Assembly: GCF_014023275.1 (NCBI RefSeq)
Contig: NZ_CP054698.1
Coordinates: 4,650,001-4,714,000, forward strand
DNA length: 64,000 nucleotides
Origin: Nostoc edaphicum CCNP1411
GTDB taxonomy: Bacteria > Cyanobacteriota > Cyanobacteriia > Cyanobacteriales > Nostocaceae
Direction: 5' to 3'
Position numbers and translations under genes: made by a program. The notes under the pieces were generated by a model that did no database searches, had not been told where the DNA came from, and was given only the letters and a program-made list of their open reading frames with translations. Every line of letters starts with the position of its first letter. The stretch's first letter is position 1. This document shows, in pieces, positions 1-8,846 of this stretch.

Positions 1-1
1 A

Positions 2-130
2 TTAGTACATGGTTGGGCAAAGCTGTGGATAGATGGTAAAATTCCTTTCTGTGCCACTCAATCCACTCATCATCTCGCTGTCTTCGTTACCCAGATATTA
101 GTTGAAGGACTAGCTAAAACCGAAACTTAG
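2..130 (+). CDS. TetR/AcrR-family regulator, C-terminal end (partial)
   Basis: Only the last 42 residues are in the window; the gene begins upstream. The frame opens LVHGWAKLWIDGKIP, resembling the WHG-type C-terminal ligand-binding domain of TetR regulators, and stops with TAG at 128-130. TetR proteins are DNA-binding repressors released by small ligands; the target here is unknown. It lies just upstream of a P450 remnant, a common regulator-P450 arrangement, but the remnant is too short to be a working partner. The DNA-binding domain is not visible, so the assignment rests on the short WHG-like stretch. Confidence 0.6.
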   Translation, partial: LVHGWAKLWIDGKIPFCATQSTHHLAVFVTQILVEGLAKTET

Positions 131-155
131 TACTTACTTACTTATATAAAATAGA

Positions 156-527
156 GTGGAAATTATCGGACATAAATTTACATCAGAAACAGTTTTAGTT
201 CCTTGTATTTATTTAGCACATCGCCGAGCCGAGACTTACCCAGAACCAGAACAGTTTCGGCCAGAAAGATTCCTCAACCAAAAATTTTCACCTTACGAAT
301 ATTTACCCTTTTGTGGAGGTTATCGCGGTTGCATTGGTGCGGCATTTTGCATGTATGAACTAAAATTAGTAACAGCCATAATATTATCGAATTTTCAACT
401 AACCCTTACTGATAAACGTCCAGTGTATCCAGTCCGTCGTGGTATTACCATTGTCCCTAGCGGCGGTGTAAAAATGGTTGTTACCAAAAAGGCAAAACTT
501 AAAAGACAAACAATACTTTCTACTTAA
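156..527 (+). pseudogene. Cytochrome P450 (CYP110-like) C-terminal remnant
   Basis: The 123 residues match only the last quarter of a P450 of about 450 residues. The haem-ligand motif FxxGxRxCxG is intact (FCGGYRGCIG, near residues 52-61), preceded by the PERF segment (FRPERF). The C-terminal stretch (RRGITIVPSGGVKMVV) resembles cyanobacterial CYP110 proteins. A TAA lies in frame at 147-149, nine bases before the first possible GTG start at 156, and no I-helix or ExxR helix is encoded upstream. Without these the protein cannot fold as a P450, so I call it a decayed or recombined remnant. The conserved reading frame suggests recent truncation. Confidence 0.8.
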
Positions 528-629
528 TTACTCAATCCTCCAATTTGTATATACCGCAATGTAGATCCGCTCCTTAGCATCCAGCCTTTACAGTAAATAG
601 TAAGAGGATATTTAGGAGACTACTAATTA

Positions 630-1388
630 ATGCCTGATCAGCATGGATTTGAAGAGAAAATTATATCTCAAGAAGCTGAAAAAAGAATAGCCGAAAAGCT
701 AGATGAAGTAGAAGAAATAGAAATAGATGTACAAACCGATCTATTGAAAATAGTTCAGGGACAGGCAGATGGAGTTTCCTTTGCAGGCCAAGGGTTAGTA
801 ATCCAAGAAGATATTCGCGTACAGGAAATAACACTGCAAACAGATAGTATTGCTATCAATCCCTTCAGCGCTATTTTTGGTCAAATAGAACTCAATGAGC
901 CAGTAAATGCCATAGCTCGCATTATAGTTACAGAAGTAGATATTAACCGCGCTTTGGCATCAGACTTTGCTCGTAGCTGGATGCAAAATTTTGAGTTGAA
1001 TGTAGATGGTGAAATTGTGAGTTTTGAGCCGGAAGAAATTCAGGTATTTTTACCTGGCGATGGCAAAATAGAATGTAAAGGAAAAGTGTTATTAAAGGAA
1101 ATGGGAAACACTCGCCCTTTAGCTTACACTGCGATCGCTCGTCCACGAACTCATTCACAACCAGCTATGCTGGAGAGTTTTAACTGCACTGAGGGAGAGG
1201 GTGTTTCAATAGAATTAATTGCAGCATTCATCCAGAAAGCTAAAGAACTGATGAATCTACCATCTTTAAAATGGGAGGATATAGCATTTTCTATTAAAGA
1301 TATAGAAGTAGAAATCGGTAGTTTAATACTTATGATAGAAACTCAAGTGCGACAAATACCATCATCGTCAAGTTTCCTATCTCCTTAG
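630..1388 (+). CDS. DUF2993 (LmeA-like) protein
   Basis: 252 residues, soluble, with no signal peptide. Alternating beta-strand segments such as ADGVSFAGQGLVIQEDIRVQEITLQTDSI and the C-terminal IKDIEVEIGSLIL have the look of the cyanobacterial DUF2993 family, related to the mycobacterial phospholipid-binding protein LmeA. Family role: probable lipid binding or membrane association, poorly defined in cyanobacteria. AGGAG at 616-620 precedes the ATG by about nine bases. It lies about 100 bp before crtO on the same strand and may be cotranscribed. Function beyond the family is not known. Confidence 0.65.
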   Translation: MPDQHGFEEKIISQEAEKRIAEKLDEVEEIEIDVQTDLLKIVQGQADGVSFAGQGLVIQEDIRVQEITLQTDSIAINPFSAIFGQIELNEPVNAIARIIVTEVDINRALASDFARSWMQNFELNVDGEIVSFEPEEIQVFLPGDGKIECKGKVLLKEMGNTRPLAYTAIARPRTHSQPAMLESFNCTEGEGVSIELIAAFIQKAKELMNLPSLKWEDIAFSIKDIEVEIGSLILMIETQVRQIPSSSSFLSP

Positions 1389-1494
1389 TAGTATTTGCAC
1401 TGATTAAAGATAATTTTTGTAACTAGGGAGTGATGTAAATTTATTAAAAGTTTTATAAGCTTTTAAAGGCTACTTATTTTTTGAAATAACAACT

Positions 1495-3189
1495 ATGCAA
1501 GAGTATGATGTTGTGCTGATTGGTGCTGGACATAATGGGCTAGTTTGTGCAGCTTACTTGCTAAAAGCTGGTTATAGCGTCCTGTTACTAGAAAAGCGTT
1601 CTGTACCAGGTGGTGCAGCAACAACTGAAGAGTGTTTACCCCAAGAAGCACCTGGATTTAAATTCAATTTGTGTGCTATTGACCATGAATTTATTCACTT
1701 AGGGCCAGTTGTTGAAGAATTAGAACTAGAAAAATACGGCTTGCATTATTTGGAGTGTGATCCAGTTGTTTTCTGTCCTCATCCTGATGGCAAGTATTTC
1801 TTAGGACATAAGTCGGTGGAAAAGACTTGTGCAGAAATCGCTCGTTACAATGAACGTGATGCTAAAAAATACGCCGAATTTGTAGACTTTTGGCAGCGAG
1901 CGCTAGGTGCAATGATTCCTATGTTTAACGCACCGCCAAAATCAGTTATAGACATTCTTGGTAACTACGACATCACCAAACTGAAAGATTTAGTTTCAGT
2001 TATTGGTTCCCCTAACAAAACGCTGGACTTCATTCGCACAATGTTAAACAGCGCCGAGGATTTACTTAACGAGTGGTTTGATGAGGAATTTTTGAAAGCG
2101 CCACTAGCCAGACTAGCATCAGAACTTGGTGCGCCACCATCACAAAAAACCCTTGCCATTGGTGCAATCATGATGGCAATGCGCCACAATCCGGGGATGG
2201 CCAGACCTCGCGGCGGAACTGGCGCACTTGTGCAAGCTTTGGTGAATTTAGTCACAAGTAAAGGTGGCGTTATTCTCACAGATCAACACGTGGAAAAAGT
2301 TTTAATTGATGATGGTAAAGCTGTAGGTGTGCGAGTAGCTGGTGGTAAAGAATATCGCGCCAAATACGGGGTTATTTCTAATATTGATGCCAAGCGGTTG
2401 TTCTTACAAATGACAGATAAAAGTGATGTTGATGGAGCCGATCCAAATTTGTGGGAAAGATTAGAACGCCGCATCGTTAACAACAACGAAACTATCCTCA
2501 AAATAGATTTGGCTTTAGATGAACCACTGCGCTTTCCATATCACGCTCACAAAGACGAATATCTCGTTGGTTCTATCTTGATTGCCGATTCCGTAGCTCA
2601 TGTAGAACAAGCTCATAGTAAATGCACCTTGGGAGAGATTCCTGATGCTGATCCATCAATGTATGTGGTGATGCCTAGTTATTTAGACCCCACATTAGCG
2701 CCACCTGGCAAGCACACTGTATGGATTGAGTATTTCGCCCCTTATCAAATTGTCGGTGCAGAAGGTACTGGTTTAAAAGGTACTGGTTGGACAGATGAAT
2801 TGAAAAACAAAGTTGCAGATAGAGTGATTGATAAGTTGGCAGACTATGCACCGAATGTCAAGAATGCAACTATCGCCCGTCGTGTAGAAAGTCCAGCAGA
2901 ACTAGGGGAAAGATTAGGTGCGTACAAAGGGAATTATTACCATGTTGACATGACCCTAGATCAGATGATATTTTTCCGTCCCTTACCAGAAATAGCCAAC
3001 TACAAAACGCCAATTGAAAACTTATTTTTGACTGGTGCAGGAACTCATCCAGGTGGTTCAATTTCGGGAATGCCGGGACGCAATTGTGCGCGTGTATTTT
3101 TGCAGGCGAAACATCCTATTAGCCAAACTTTAAAGGATGCTCGTGATTCGATTAAGTCAACTGTCGAGTCAGTATTTGGTATCATTTAA
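1495..3189 (+). CDS. crtO: CrtO-type beta-carotene ketolase
   Basis: 564 residues, close to the length of cyanobacterial CrtO, which uses FAD to oxidise the beta-ionone ring of beta-carotene to a 4-keto group (echinenone, canthaxanthin). The N-terminus carries a dinucleotide-binding GAGHNG (residues 10-15) followed by the acidic residue of LLLEKR, and the C-terminal FAD segment is LFLTGAGTHPGGSISGMPG. The protein belongs to the phytoene-desaturase superfamily and is unrelated to the di-iron CrtW ketolases. The other family member in the window, crtH at 54.0 kb, has a different C-terminus. The start lies directly before the FAD fold with no extension. Sequence alone does not fully exclude another CrtO-like oxidoreductase. 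Confidence 0.82.
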   Translation: MQEYDVVLIGAGHNGLVCAAYLLKAGYSVLLLEKRSVPGGAATTEECLPQEAPGFKFNLCAIDHEFIHLGPVVEELELEKYGLHYLECDPVVFCPHPDGKYFLGHKSVEKTCAEIARYNERDAKKYAEFVDFWQRALGAMIPMFNAPPKSVIDILGNYDITKLKDLVSVIGSPNKTLDFIRTMLNSAEDLLNEWFDEEFLKAPLARLASELGAPPSQKTLAIGAIMMAMRHNPGMARPRGGTGALVQALVNLVTSKGGVILTDQHVEKVLIDDGKAVGVRVAGGKEYRAKYGVISNIDAKRLFLQMTDKSDVDGADPNLWERLERRIVNNNETILKIDLALDEPLRFPYHAHKDEYLVGSILIADSVAHVEQAHSKCTLGEIPDADPSMYVVMPSYLDPTLAPPGKHTVWIEYFAPYQIVGAEGTGLKGTGWTDELKNKVADRVIDKLADYAPNVKNATIARRVESPAELGERLGAYKGNYYHVDMTLDQMIFFRPLPEIANYKTPIENLFLTGAGTHPGGSISGMPGRNCARVFLQAKHPISQTLKDARDSIKSTVESVFGII

Positions 3190-3879
3190 AATTTGCAAAA
3201 TAGAGCCGATTGTCATCTATTTTGTGCCTTTGTGTCTTGATACTGAAAATATGATTTCGGTATCACAAAGACATGAAGGCATGCTGTCGTGCCTAAAAGT
3301 TGCACTTTCAGGAATTCTGTCATCTGCTATAGTCGATAATTTTTTGGAAAATATTACTCAACTTTAACGTTTATAAATGTAACGCCGATATCCACCATTG
3401 TTAATCAACACTTGGCATCCTCCCACCGAAAAATGATAAGCTGATGCGCTTTGAAGTCGCATAGTTTCAATCGCAATAAAGATGCAAAGACGCAATTTGA
3501 ATGATGATTAGCTTAGATAATTGCTTGACATGATGAAGCAATTAACATCATTGTTTAGTAAAAAGCTAGTATGATCGCACCCTTGTTCATCAAATGAGAA
3601 ATTTACCAGATGAGTGCGATGCCTACGACGGGCGTAGCTGCGGCAACTTAAAACAACACAAATTATAGGTTTTTGAGCGAGATAGATTCAAAGGAATTGC
3701 TTTAAGTGTATTTAATATGATAATGTAATGTACGCTTGATTTTCATAAGCTTATATGCATCGTAAACCAAGTTATTTCTCAAAAAATAAGGAAATTAATG
3801 GGTAAAAAGTAGTGTATTTTGATAATGATAAAAAAATAAACAACTTTTAACATCATCTTATAAATTTTGTAGGTACAGC
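3190..3879. other. Gene-free stretch with a repeat fragment
   Basis: I see no supported gene. An imperfect inverted repeat (TGCCTTTGTGTCTT near 3227 against a copy near 3270) lies just after crtO and could act as a weak terminator, but no T-run follows. Near 3610-3650 there is a fragment of the dispersed Nostoc repeat containing GCCTACGACGGGCGTAGC. The rest is AT-rich and leads to the lipoprotein start. Confidence 0.5.
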
Positions 3880-4623
3880 ATGGTTTTTCGGCGCTACTTA
3901 GTTGCATCTAACTTAATAGTTTTCTTAGCATTTGGCTGTAGTGGTGGGGCAAACTCATCTACACAAAATACCAAACAAGTTGTGCAAGAAAGTAATGTAA
4001 CTCAACTTTTCATAGAAGCAAAGGTTACGCAAAAAGCAGAAGATTTCTTTCATCAAGGTAATAATTTATTAGATGGACAGCGTTACGAAGATGCAATAAA
4101 AGCTTATGATAAAGCGATCGCCATCAAAGCTGAGAGTCCCGAAGCTTGGATTAACCGTGGCATTGGCTTAACATCGTTGCAACGCTACAAAGAGGCTCTC
4201 GCATCCTACGATACTGCGATCGCTATCAAACCCGACAAATATGAAGCCTGGTATAATCGTGGTATAGCTTTGACATCGTTGCAACGCTACAAAGATGCGA
4301 TCGCATCTTACGACAAAGCGATCGCCATCCAACCCGACAAATACGAAGCCTTAATTAACCGAGGCATAGCTCTGACAAAGCTACACCGCTACAAAGATGC
4401 TATCGGATCTTATGATAGAGCGATCGCTATCAAGCAAGACTTGCACCAAGCATATTACAACAAAGCTTGCTCTTATGCTTTACAAAGTAATCTGGAATTA
4501 GCAATTAAGAACCTAGACAAAGCAATCCAACTTGTTCCTGAGAAATATAAAAAATTAGCAAAAACTGACCCAGACTTTAACAAAGTGCGTAGTAAAAAGC
4601 AGTTTCAGGAATTGCTGCAATAG
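3880..4623 (+). CDS. TPR-repeat lipoprotein
   Basis: 247 residues. The N-terminus has basic residues, a hydrophobic run and a lipobox ending FLAFGC (Cys at residue 20), so it is probably a membrane-anchored lipoprotein. About four tetratricopeptide repeats follow from residue 54, each with the pattern WxNRGxxLxxLxRYxxAxxSYDxAIAI, plus a C-terminal helical part. TPRs are protein-interaction scaffolds; no partner is suggested by neighbours. Several TPR units are encoded with the HIP1 octamer GCGATCGC at the same place (the AIA codons), so repeat duplication and HIP1 spread have gone together here. Confidence 0.8.
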   Translation: MVFRRYLVASNLIVFLAFGCSGGANSSTQNTKQVVQESNVTQLFIEAKVTQKAEDFFHQGNNLLDGQRYEDAIKAYDKAIAIKAESPEAWINRGIGLTSLQRYKEALASYDTAIAIKPDKYEAWYNRGIALTSLQRYKDAIASYDKAIAIQPDKYEALINRGIALTKLHRYKDAIGSYDRAIAIKQDLHQAYYNKACSYALQSNLELAIKNLDKAIQLVPEKYKKLAKTDPDFNKVRSKKQFQELLQ

Positions 4624-4688
4624 TCTGTTGTAAACACCGCTCAGTGTAGAATATAAGCCAATACAGTTCAGATAAGACCAAAACACTT

Positions 4689-4716
4689 GTAGAGACGGCG
4701 ATTTATCGCGTCTATA
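4689..4716. repeat. GAGACGGCGATTTATCGCGTCTC palindrome family, copy 1
   Basis: A GAGACG-type inverted repeat around GGCGATTTATCGC, in the gap between the lipoprotein and the reductase. Related copies are near 30170, 30265, 50548, 52088, 62163 and 62209. It may form a hairpin in RNA or cruciform DNA. Confidence 0.75.
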
Positions 4717-4786
4717 TAAACCCAAGCGTATTAGAATATAAGCCTGCTGTAGAAAGGTATTTTTCTTGAGCGGTTTACAATTAGAC

Positions 4787-5659
4787 ATGAAAAAATTGTT
4801 AATCACCGGGGCAAGTGGTTTCTTAGGATGGCATCTTTGCCAGCTTGCAAAAGAAGAATGGGAGATTTATGGCACGTATTTATCCCATCCTTTAGAGATT
4901 CCTGGCATGAAAATGCTAAAAGCGAACTTAACAAATTTTCAGGAATTGAAACGTATCTTTAATGATGTCAAACCAGAAGCAGTTATTCATACTGCTGCAC
5001 ATTCGCAACCAAATTTCTGTCAAACTAACCCTAAAGAATCACACGCAATTAATGTTATCGCATCCTGCAATATTGCCGGACTCTGCGCGGATAATTCTAT
5101 TCCTTGTGCTTTTACCTCAACAGACTTAGTTTTTGATGGCTTAAATGCCCCCTACGAAGAAACAGATGCCGTGTGTCCTGTCAATCTTTACGGTGAGCAA
5201 AAAGCGATCGCAGAAGCAGATATGCTAGAAAGGTATCCCATGACCGCAGTGTGTCGAATGCCATTGATGTTTGGTGCAGAAACACCCACAGCGAAAAGTT
5301 TTATTCAGCCATTTATTCAAACTTTAAAAGCCGAAGAAGAAGTAAGTTTATTTACAGATGAATTTCGCACACCAGTAAGTGGAACAACTGCCGCCACAGG
5401 ACTTTTATTAGCATTAGAAAAAGTTAACGGCATTATTCACTTAGGTGGTAAAGAACGGATTTCACGGTATGATTTTGGACAGATATTAGTGGAAGTATTT
5501 CAACTTTCTGCCACCAAGCTCAAATCTTGCCGACAACAAGATGTGAAAATGGCAGCACCTAGACCAGCAGATGTTTCTTTGGATAGTTCTAAAGCTTTTG
5601 CATTGGGGTATCAACCTTTATCTATAAGGGAAGAATTAGAGGCAATACAATTCAGTTAA
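4787..5659 (+). CDS. RmlD-like NAD(P)-dependent sugar-nucleotide reductase
   Basis: 290 residues. An extended short-chain dehydrogenase fold with the N-terminal glycine motif TGASGFLG, STDLVFDG (active-site Ser/Thr region) and YGEQKAIAE, which holds the catalytic YxxxK. The family includes dTDP-4-dehydrorhamnose reductase (RmlD) and the similar MAT2B-type proteins. I chose the ATG at 4787 because the Rossmann strand starts directly there; a TTG at 4766 adds seven residues with no family support. No other rhamnose genes are nearby, so the substrate is not known. Confidence 0.75.
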   Translation: MKKLLITGASGFLGWHLCQLAKEEWEIYGTYLSHPLEIPGMKMLKANLTNFQELKRIFNDVKPEAVIHTAAHSQPNFCQTNPKESHAINVIASCNIAGLCADNSIPCAFTSTDLVFDGLNAPYEETDAVCPVNLYGEQKAIAEADMLERYPMTAVCRMPLMFGAETPTAKSFIQPFIQTLKAEEEVSLFTDEFRTPVSGTTAATGLLLALEKVNGIIHLGGKERISRYDFGQILVEVFQLSATKLKSCRQQDVKMAAPRPADVSLDSSKAFALGYQPLSIREELEAIQFS

Positions 5660-5769
5660 GGCTAAGTGTTAAAACTAAAAACGTAAATAGGCTATTTTGG
5701 GATGCGATTATCTCCGGAACGCTATATGAACGCAACGGAAAACCTGGCTTTATTGATAATTTAACCCTT

Positions 5770-6018
5770 CCTAATACAAATTTTGTATGAAGCTGCATAG
5801 AATTAGATCCCCCCTAGCCCCCCTTAAAAAGGGGGGAACTGGAAAAATAAGTAATCGCACAGAATTATTTACACATAAGTTTCCAGTCTGGATAAGGGTT
5901 TCATGCCTTAATTTTGTGAATTAATTTTGTTTAACTACTTATCTATCAAAGTCCCCCTTTTTAAGGGGGATTTAGGGGGATCGAGATATGTGCAACTTCA
6001 CATTAAATTGGTATAAGC
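5770..6018. repeat. MITE-like element with G/C-run hairpins
   Basis: Imperfect terminal inverted repeats about 38 bp long flank roughly 250 bp. The left end runs from TACAAATTTTGTATGAAG into GATCCCCCC at 5806; the right end, read backwards, is TACCAATTTAATGTGAAG into GATCCCCC. Each end also carries its own CCCCCTTAAAAAGGGGG hairpin (5815-5838 and 5952-5970). No coding capacity. Pieces of the same family recur near 26410, 38850, 46619, 48343 and inside the decarboxylase gene at 56220. It occupies most of the 5660-6341 gap; nothing else was seen there. Confidence 0.7.
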
Positions 6019-6341
6019 TCCTTACTGAAGGTATATGCGGCAGACTACTGTTTGCGTAAGTCCTGATTTAGATGCCTTTACCCTGTGGTTATCGGCAAAC
6101 TTAAATTAAATTTTATTTTTACCTTTGATTAAAGTCTGCTTAAACTCATAATCCTAAGATGGGGTGTCTCTAAACAATTGGAGACTTGTTTCTTTTTCTT
6201 GAAAAAGAGAAAATCATTGATTTCATAACTGTTCTAACTAGTTATGAATATCTGTTTGGAAAATAAGCAATTTAGAAACAAGCTATTTTTATGGCTTGTA
6301 GTTGCAATTGCTTAGAGAAGTTTATGGTGAGGAAAACTGAG

Positions 6342-6893
6342 ATGAAATTAGTTTCAAAATTATTGGTTGCTGCTACTACTCTTACTTTAGGTTTTGCTAC
6401 CGTAGATGCAAAATCTGCATCTGCTGCGATTCTTAATTATGCTTTCACAGTTGATAGTCCAGTAACTAAGGGAAGTGGCTTTTTTAGCTTTGATGACTCA
6501 ACCTTCAGCAATGACTATAATCCTGAAGCTAGTATTCAGTCACTCTCTTTCAAATTTGATGGCGACTCTACCGTTTACACAGAACAAGATGATGCCAACT
6601 ACCCAGATTTTCCTCTTGTCTTTCCAAGCATATCCTTAACAGGACAAACATATTTTGCATTAGATTATCAGTTCGATGATAAAGCTAATCCTTCCAGTTC
6701 TATCAGTTATGAAATTATTGGTGAGGATTTTACAATTTTCTCTAAAACTTCTCCAGATGTTGAACTAATATCTGGCACAGTTTCTTATAGACAAGTACCT
6801 GAACCTACACCTTTAGTTGGCACTCTCTTTGTTTGTAGCCTTGGCTGGATGATGAAGAAAAAAGTAGCATCAATGAAAAAGGTGAAAATCTAA
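6342..6893 (+). CDS. PEP-CTERM sorting-domain protein
   Basis: 183 residues. An N-terminal signal peptide (MKLVSKLLVAATTLTLGFATVDAKSASA) leads into a beta-rich extracellular domain. The C-terminus is a classical PEP-CTERM tripartite tag: VPEPT, a hydrophobic segment (LVGTLFVCSLGWMM) and a lysine-rich tail. Such proteins are recognised by exosortase and exported to the cell surface or extracellular matrix. I prefer the ATG at 6342 because GAGG lies nine bases upstream and the signal peptide starts cleanly; earlier in-frame ATGs at 6291 and 6324 would add a cysteine-rich or charged leader. The biological role of the beta domain is unknown. Confidence 0.8.
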   Translation: MKLVSKLLVAATTLTLGFATVDAKSASAAILNYAFTVDSPVTKGSGFFSFDDSTFSNDYNPEASIQSLSFKFDGDSTVYTEQDDANYPDFPLVFPSISLTGQTYFALDYQFDDKANPSSSISYEIIGEDFTIFSKTSPDVELISGTVSYRQVPEPTPLVGTLFVCSLGWMMKKKVASMKKVKI

Positions 6894-7119
6894 CTTGGTT
6901 AAGTTGATATTAACAATTTCTTTGCCAAGAATTAATCTCTTGTTAGTAGGCTTTTATGTGGGAAAACAACATCTAACACATTGATAGCAGAAGAGAAAAT
7001 TGGGAATTAAAATCTCATTTTGGTCAGGGAATTAGTGATGAAGTTTTCTTCCGATTACCCTGCCTTCTTTGTGTTAGCTGTTGCTGTACTTTAACTTACC
7101 TGTTAGTCAGGAGTAGAGA

Positions 7120-8709
7120 ATGGTAGATTACCGGAATTTTGAGCAGTTCCTGCACAGTCGAATCAAACGACGCAACTTAATTATCGGAGCAGGAGCATTA
7201 TCTGGTTTAGCGATCGCAAATCAATTTCCTCAGCAAAGAGCGATCGCAAGAAGCAGATTTTCCAATTATCCTTTCACTTTGGGTGTAGCTTCGGGTGAAC
7301 CCTATCCTACCAGCGTAGTGATCTGGACTCGTCTTGCTCCTGAACCCCTTAACGGAGGTGGAATGCCACCTCTGAATGTGCCAATTCGCTGGGAAGTTGC
7401 AACTGATTCTAATATGAGGCGGATTGTCTCTAGAGGTACGGTACTGGCAACTCCAGAACTAGCTCATTCAGTTCGAGTTGTGGTAGAAGGACTGCAATCT
7501 GATACTTGGTACTGGTATCGGTTTCTTGTCGGTCAAGACGCTAGCCCCATTGGTCGCACTCGTACAGCGCCTTTAGCAAATAGCTATTTGAATAAATTTA
7601 ACTTTGGCCTAGTCTCTTGCCAAAACTATCAGCAGGGATTCTATACCGCCTACAAATATCTAGCACAGGAAGACCTCGATTTAGTAGTGCATGTTGGCGA
7701 TTACATCTATGAAGGGGGAATCTCAAATAATGGCCCCAGACAGCACAACAGTGCAGAAATTGTGACTTTGGAAGATTACCGCAACCGTCACGCCCTCTAT
7801 AAAACCGATACCAATCTGCAAGCAGCTCATGCAGCGTTTCCGTGGATTGTCACCTGGGATGACCACGAAGTAGAAAACAATTACGCCAACGATATTTCCG
7901 AAATTGATACTGAACCAGATCAGGATCGGGCAATTTTCCTCCAACGGCGAGCTGTTGCTTATCAGGCTTACTACGAACACATGCCACTACGCCCCTTCTC
8001 GCGTCCCGTTGGCCCCGATATGCAACTTTACCGTCGGCTTTCCTTTGGTAACTTAGCCACCTTCCATGTCTTAGATACTCGCCAATATCGCACCGATCAG
8101 CCCTGTGGTGATGGCACTAAAGAACGTTGCCCAGAAAATTTAGATCCGAATGCAACGATTACCGGCAAGGCACAGGAGGATTGGTTATTCGATGGTCTAA
8201 ATAACTCAAAAGCGAAGTGGAATGTTTTGGCGCAGCAAGTACCAATTGCTCAAAGAGACACAACACCAGGAGAAGGCGGTACTTACAGCATGGATAAATG
8301 GGATGGTTATGTGGCTTCACGCGATCGCCTCATGGCTTTCCTTGGACAGCGCCAGCCCTCTAATCCAGTATCCTTAGCAGGCGATGTGCATTCTAACTGG
8401 GCAATGAATCTGAAGGCTAACTTTGATAACCCAGAATCCCCCACACTTGGGAGTGAATTCGTCGCTACCTCAATTAGCTCCGGTGGCGATGGGGCAGACA
8501 GCAACCCCAACGTTCAAGCTTACTTACCCGATAACCCACACATTAAGTTCTACAATAATCAACGGGGATATGTTCGCTGTGCCCTGACTCCCACAACCTG
8601 GAAGACAGACTATTTAGTTATGTCAAACGTCACAACCCCATTTGGCACGATTAGTAAGCGGGCTTCATTTGTGGTTGAAGATGGTCGTCCAGAAATACAA
8701 CAAGCCTAA
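7120..8709 (+). CDS. phoD: PhoD-family alkaline phosphatase/phosphodiesterase
   Basis: 529 residues. The twin-arginine signal (KRRNLIIGAG, Arg17-Arg18) marks a Tat-exported enzyme. A PhoD N-terminal beta domain (residues 45-150) is followed by the metallophosphatase core with HVGDYIYE, TWDDHEVENNY and GDVHSNW, residues that bind Fe and Ca in PhoD enzymes. It releases phosphate from organic phosphoesters outside the cytoplasm, usually under phosphate limitation. No clear Pho box was found in the short upstream gap. A strong hairpin terminator follows the stop. The gene appears monocistronic. Confidence 0.85.
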   Translation: MVDYRNFEQFLHSRIKRRNLIIGAGALSGLAIANQFPQQRAIARSRFSNYPFTLGVASGEPYPTSVVIWTRLAPEPLNGGGMPPLNVPIRWEVATDSNMRRIVSRGTVLATPELAHSVRVVVEGLQSDTWYWYRFLVGQDASPIGRTRTAPLANSYLNKFNFGLVSCQNYQQGFYTAYKYLAQEDLDLVVHVGDYIYEGGISNNGPRQHNSAEIVTLEDYRNRHALYKTDTNLQAAHAAFPWIVTWDDHEVENNYANDISEIDTEPDQDRAIFLQRRAVAYQAYYEHMPLRPFSRPVGPDMQLYRRLSFGNLATFHVLDTRQYRTDQPCGDGTKERCPENLDPNATITGKAQEDWLFDGLNNSKAKWNVLAQQVPIAQRDTTPGEGGTYSMDKWDGYVASRDRLMAFLGQRQPSNPVSLAGDVHSNWAMNLKANFDNPESPTLGSEFVATSISSGGDGADSNPNVQAYLPDNPHIKFYNNQRGYVRCALTPTTWKTDYLVMSNVTTPFGTISKRASFVVEDGRPEIQQA

Positions 8710-8742
8710 TCGTCTAATTCCCAGGTATCACACCAGACAAAA

Positions 8743-8802
8743 ATAGATAGAAACAGGTAAATCATCAGTGTTTATCTGTTTCTATCTATGTTTTCATTTT
8801 CA
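8743..8802 (+). terminator. Intrinsic terminator of phoD
   Basis: A 19-bp stem (left arm 8743-8761, right arm 8771-8789) with one G-T wobble and a nine-base loop, followed by GTTTTCATTTTC. It separates phoD from the convergent gcvP and could work in both directions. Confidence 0.75.
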
Positions 8803-8846
8803 TAAAGAGGAGTTAAGAGTTTTAATTCCTAACTCTTCACTTCACT

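Noticed and set aside
3137..3367. Frame overlapping the end of crtO
   Set aside because: Mostly in the crtO shadow and then AT-rich sequence; no start signals or known family.
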